From Arcobacter sp. (GTDB taxonomy: Bacteria; Campylobacterota; Campylobacteria; Campylobacterales; Arcobacteraceae): a DNA stretch of 40,061 bases. This document shows, one piece after another, positions 37,315-40,061 of the stretch. A program made the translations under genes and the position numbers. The number at the start of each line of letters is the position of its first letter. The first letter of the stretch is position 1. The notes under the pieces were generated by a model, which was not told the DNA's origin, searched no databases, and was given only the letters and a program-made list of their open reading frames with translations. The DNA lies in assembly GCA_003252105.1 (NCBI GenBank), contig QKDL01000051.1, positions 1 to 40,061 on the forward strand, written 5' to 3'.

Positions 37315-38880
37315 CTACAACCCCGGAGCCTTCCACATAGAAGTAGTTAAACCTTGGTCTACCAACTCCAACTGTTTCGCATAAACCTCCTGCCACTTCT
37401 GCTTTATCTCATCATAAAGCCTTTTATTCTCCATATTAGGCAAATACTCTTTATCCCATACAACAAGCTCACTCGCGGCTGTTTTCAAATCTTTGTAAAT
37501 ACCTGCACCAACTCCTGCACTCATGGCAGCACCTAGGGCTGTGGCTTCTGTTACTTTTGGTATTTTGATTTTACACCCTGTTACATCTGCTAGGGTTTGG
37601 CACCAAAGTTTTCCTTTGCTTGCTCCTCCTGCGAATACTATTGTGTCAAATTCACTTTTTGTGAAAGTTTTTACTTTCTCTAGGTTTATGGCACTTACTA
37701 TGCAGGCATTTTCTTGTAGAGATTTAAACATTGAGGCTTTATTGCAGATATTTGGGTCAATACTTAGGTTTAGGAAACTTGGGCTTGCGTGGTACCATTT
37801 ACCATAATTCATTTTATCACTAAATATTGGCATTATTCCATATGAGCCTACTGGGATATCTTTTGCTTTTTCTTCTAAAATTTCATAGGCATCTTTATTT
37901 TGCTCTTTTGCTTGTAGTTTTTCTAAATCACAAAAGGCATCTCTAAACCATCTCATTATAAGCCCACTAAAAAATGTAATCCCTTCTGCTTGTGATTGGT
38001 TTGGCATAACATGGGGATTTACTCTTAGGCTCATATCTTTTGGTGGTAGAACATCACTTGAAATATTTACTATTTGTTGCCAAAAAGAACCACCTAAGAT
38101 GGCAACTTGCCCTACTTCTACAACTCCTAGTCCTGCACTTCCAAGTTGAACATCTCCACCACCTGTTACAACTTTTGTATTTATACTAAGTGTTGTCTCT
38201 TCACTTGCTTTTTGTGTAACTGTTCCTATTACAGTTCCAACTTCGTGACAGGGGCAAAAGATATCATCTTTTATCCCGATCTCTTTTGCCATAGAACTAT
38301 CCCAAACTCTATCTTTCAAAGAGAAGATTCCAGTTGTTCCTGCATTACTTGGATCTGTTGCTATCACACCTGAAAGTTTTGCTAAAACCCAATCCCCTAT
38401 CATTGAGATAGTTGCTACTTTTTCATAGATTTCTGGTTTATTGTTTTTAAGCCACATTATTCTTGGAAGTGCACCCAAAGCAAAAGTTTGACCAGATGTT
38501 TCATAAAACTTTTCTTCTATATGTTCAAAACTATTTTTTAAGTATTTTACCTCTTCATAAGCTCTTGCATCAACATTAGCAACACCCCAAAGCTCATTTC
38601 CCTCACTATCATATAAGGCAATTGCTTCTCTCATACTTGTTGCACTAACAGCAAGGATATCTTCTGGATTGATAGCTGCTTTATTTATAGCATTTTTGAT
38701 ACAGTTTTTTGTTAATTCCCAGTTTGTCTCAAAGTCAAAACTCATACTATTTTGAACATTCTCTTCTTCTAGATGTGTCCACTCTTCTTGACTTGCTACG
38801 ATTTGATTACCATTTGTATCAAAAATAACTGCTCGAATACTTCCTGTTCCTGCATCAATTGCCATTAAATATTGCATCAT
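37315..38880 (-). CDS. lsrK: LsrK-like autoinducer-2 kinase (FGGY family)
   Basis: A 521-residue FGGY carbohydrate kinase. 'YLMAIDAGTGSIRAVIFDT' (phosphate-binding), 'SATSMREAIALYD', 'ANVDARA', 'DPSNAGTTGIF', 'VVTGGGDVQLG', 'GGSFWQQIVN', 'MRWFRDAFC', 'WYHASPSFLNLSIDP', 'VFAGGASKGKLW' and the end 'GLTTSMWKAPGL' match, as I recall it, E. coli LsrK along the full length. LsrK phosphorylates autoinducer-2 (DPD) in the cytoplasm. Here no lsrACDBFG or lsrR genes accompany it. The upstream neighbour, 10 bases away, is a class II aldolase, so the physiological substrate may be AI-2 or a related pentulose-like sugar. Confidence 0.85.
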   Translation of the reverse strand: MMQYLMAIDAGTGSIRAVIFDTNGNQIVASQEEWTHLEEENVQNSMSFDFETNWELTKNCIKNAINKAAINPEDILAVSATSMREAIALYDSEGNELWGVANVDARAYEEVKYLKNSFEHIEEKFYETSGQTFALGALPRIMWLKNNKPEIYEKVATISMIGDWVLAKLSGVIATDPSNAGTTGIFSLKDRVWDSSMAKEIGIKDDIFCPCHEVGTVIGTVTQKASEETTLSINTKVVTGGGDVQLGSAGLGVVEVGQVAILGGSFWQQIVNISSDVLPPKDMSLRVNPHVMPNQSQAEGITFFSGLIMRWFRDAFCDLEKLQAKEQNKDAYEILEEKAKDIPVGSYGIMPIFSDKMNYGKWYHASPSFLNLSIDPNICNKASMFKSLQENACIVSAINLEKVKTFTKSEFDTIVFAGGASKGKLWCQTLADVTGCKIKIPKVTEATALGAAMSAGVGAGIYKDLKTAASELVVWDKEYLPNMENKRLYDEIKQKWQEVYAKQLELVDQGLTTSMWKAPGL

Positions 38881-38890
38881 TAAAGTGTCC

Positions 38891-40061
38891 CTATTTTTTT
38901 AGTTTTGCTTGTTCTAATTCCCAGTATTCCATCTCAAAACTGTTCTTTAAAGATATGCTTTCATATCCACCAAGTTTATCAGCTTGAAGCACAGCTTTCA
39001 TCGTGTGAGTTGTAATATCATCTATGATGTTTGCCTCTTTTTCATTTTTTCCAATTGTTATAGTTCCATAGTTTTTAACTACTATCCAATTTGGACTTGG
39101 ATTTAACATAACTTCATCTTTGGCAAACTTTTTAAAATACTCTATATAGTTTTCTTTATATTTATCAATTGCTTTTTGGATATTGTTATCTTCTAAAATA
39201 AGAGGTTCTCTTTTTGTTCTAATTATATGTTCAGGAGTCAAAACACCTCTTGTGGCAAAAGTTTTTAAATCTCTTTGACTTGCATAATGTAAAGCTAAAG
39301 GGGATTGATTTACTTTTAAAAAAACTTCACACCCTTTTTCATTAGATAAAATCTTTTGAAGCTCTTCTAAATCAACTTCTGCTCTTGGCATAAATTTTTC
39401 TATTTGGATATCTGCATTTTCATTTAAAAACTCTTCTGCTTTTGTAACAGCCTCTATCATCTTTGTATATGATGCTTTTGCATCATCATCAAATGTAAAT
39501 ATCCCATGATTATGTAATATAATCCCATCAATACTATCAAAATCTATATCTTTACTCATCTCATATATTTTTTGTGAGCAAGTATAAATCCTGGCATAAC
39601 ATAAGGGATGATTAAAAAGTTTGGGAATACTTTTTTTATATTTTCAATCCCATTTACACAATTTGAGATTGTAACAACTGCATCTGAGTGTGTATGGTCT
39701 ACAAACTTATATGGAATAATTGCATGTAAGATTGCTTCAACAGAAGGATTAGGAGCAGTTTTATCTATCATAGCTGCTTTTTGTTGACTAACCATATCAG
39801 AATCACTTAGAGTCTCTAATTTAGCCATTTGCTTAAGTACCTCAAGTTTTACAGGAGCAAACCCTTCCTCTTTTATACTTACCAAATCCCAACCGCTACC
39901 TTTTACAAAAAGGATATCTTCACCATCAACTACACTTTTTACAGAAGTATTTCCCCCACCATGTAAAACTAACTCATCACTAGCCCCAAGTAGGTTTGAA
40001 GTGTATACTCTAAACTCCAAATCAGTTTTTAAAGATGAAGCTTTTTCGTCATTCCAAAGAT
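38891..40061 (-). pseudogene. Class II aldolase/adducin-family gene, frameshifted and cut by the window edge
   Basis: Two ORFs (40061-39556 and 39559-38891) together encode one class II aldolase of the kind found in RhaD-like aldolase/dehydrogenase proteins. The first half is open to the window edge ('LWNDEKASSLKTDLEFRVYTS' reading in) and has 'HGGGNTSVK', 'PSVEAILHA' and the zinc ligands of 'VDHTHSDA'. The second half has the third His in 'ILHNHGIFTF'. The join is at an A6 run (plus-strand T6, 39568-39573). Re-reading one A restores 'AHKKIYEMSKDIDFDS', the expected continuous sequence. As written, translation stops at TGA overlapping an ATG (ATGA). No C-terminal dehydrogenase domain follows; the protein ends 'YWELEQAKLKK'. 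Either it is a pseudogene, the frameshift is recoded, or it is a sequencing error. Confidence 0.8.
39556..39573 (-). other. Frameshift site in the aldolase gene
   Basis: Codons CAC AAA AAA TAT ATG AGA TGA on the minus strand; a -1 shift on AAA AAA gives CAC AAA AAA ATA TAT GAG ATG AGT. The tandem Lys codons are slip-prone, and the ATGA stop-start overlap would also permit reinitiation. Confidence 0.75.

Overview
The window is very AT-rich. Its gene content points to the Arcobacter group of the Campylobacterota: two sensor kinases with an 'AHQWRQPL' H-box, a 247-residue DapF, a compact spermidine-synthase-like protein, DUF507, and -10-dominated promoters. This placement is inferred from gene content and not from a marker gene. 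There is no rRNA, tRNA, CRISPR array or transposase.

Layout. (1) 1-9589 is a signal-transduction block: a hybrid histidine kinase cut by the window edge, a PAS histidine kinase, a PAS-PAS-GGDEF-EAL protein and, convergently, a double-Cache histidine kinase. (2) 7622-13973 is one minus-strand run: spermidine-synthase-like protein, coaE, dapF, Bax-like glucosaminidase, purT, LPP20-like lipoprotein, Cache kinase. purM is divergent at 14137. (3) 15190-17315 is a histidine kinase/response regulator pair. (4) 17592-25093 is a complete benzoate uptake and upper-pathway operon, benABCD-benE-benK-porin. It takes benzoate to catechol but has no ring-cleavage gene and no adjacent specific regulator. (5) 25445-28513 is marR-yceI-DODA dioxygenase-flavin reductase-pirin, with three identical palindromic operators. 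(6) 28700-28885 encodes a Lys/Ala-rich histone-H1-like protein. (7) 29076-33970 is a biosynthetic operon: class V aminotransferase, hisZ, purA, DUF507, carA. (8) 33971-37236 is an accessory island. Two long, structured, directly repeated intergenic elements (about 620-650 bp) bracket a small membrane protein and an RHH/RelE-type toxin-antitoxin pair, followed by a UDG-superfamily gene that lacks a normal start codon. (9) 37315-40061 holds an LsrK-like autoinducer-2 kinase and a class II aldolase interrupted by a one-base frameshift in an A6 run; the aldolase runs off the window.

How the parts fit. The porin, BenK and BenE import benzoate, BenABC dihydroxylates it and BenD makes catechol. The neighbouring MarR-controlled genes (YceI, flavin reductase, pirin, DODA) look like a quinone/phenolic stress module and may deal with catechol-derived quinones; that link is inference. 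The strongest candidate for something undescribed is the pair of repeats at 34042-34688 and 35752-36373. Their sequence diverges in the arms of several hairpins while the pairing is kept, as expected of a large structured RNA or a folded DNA element.
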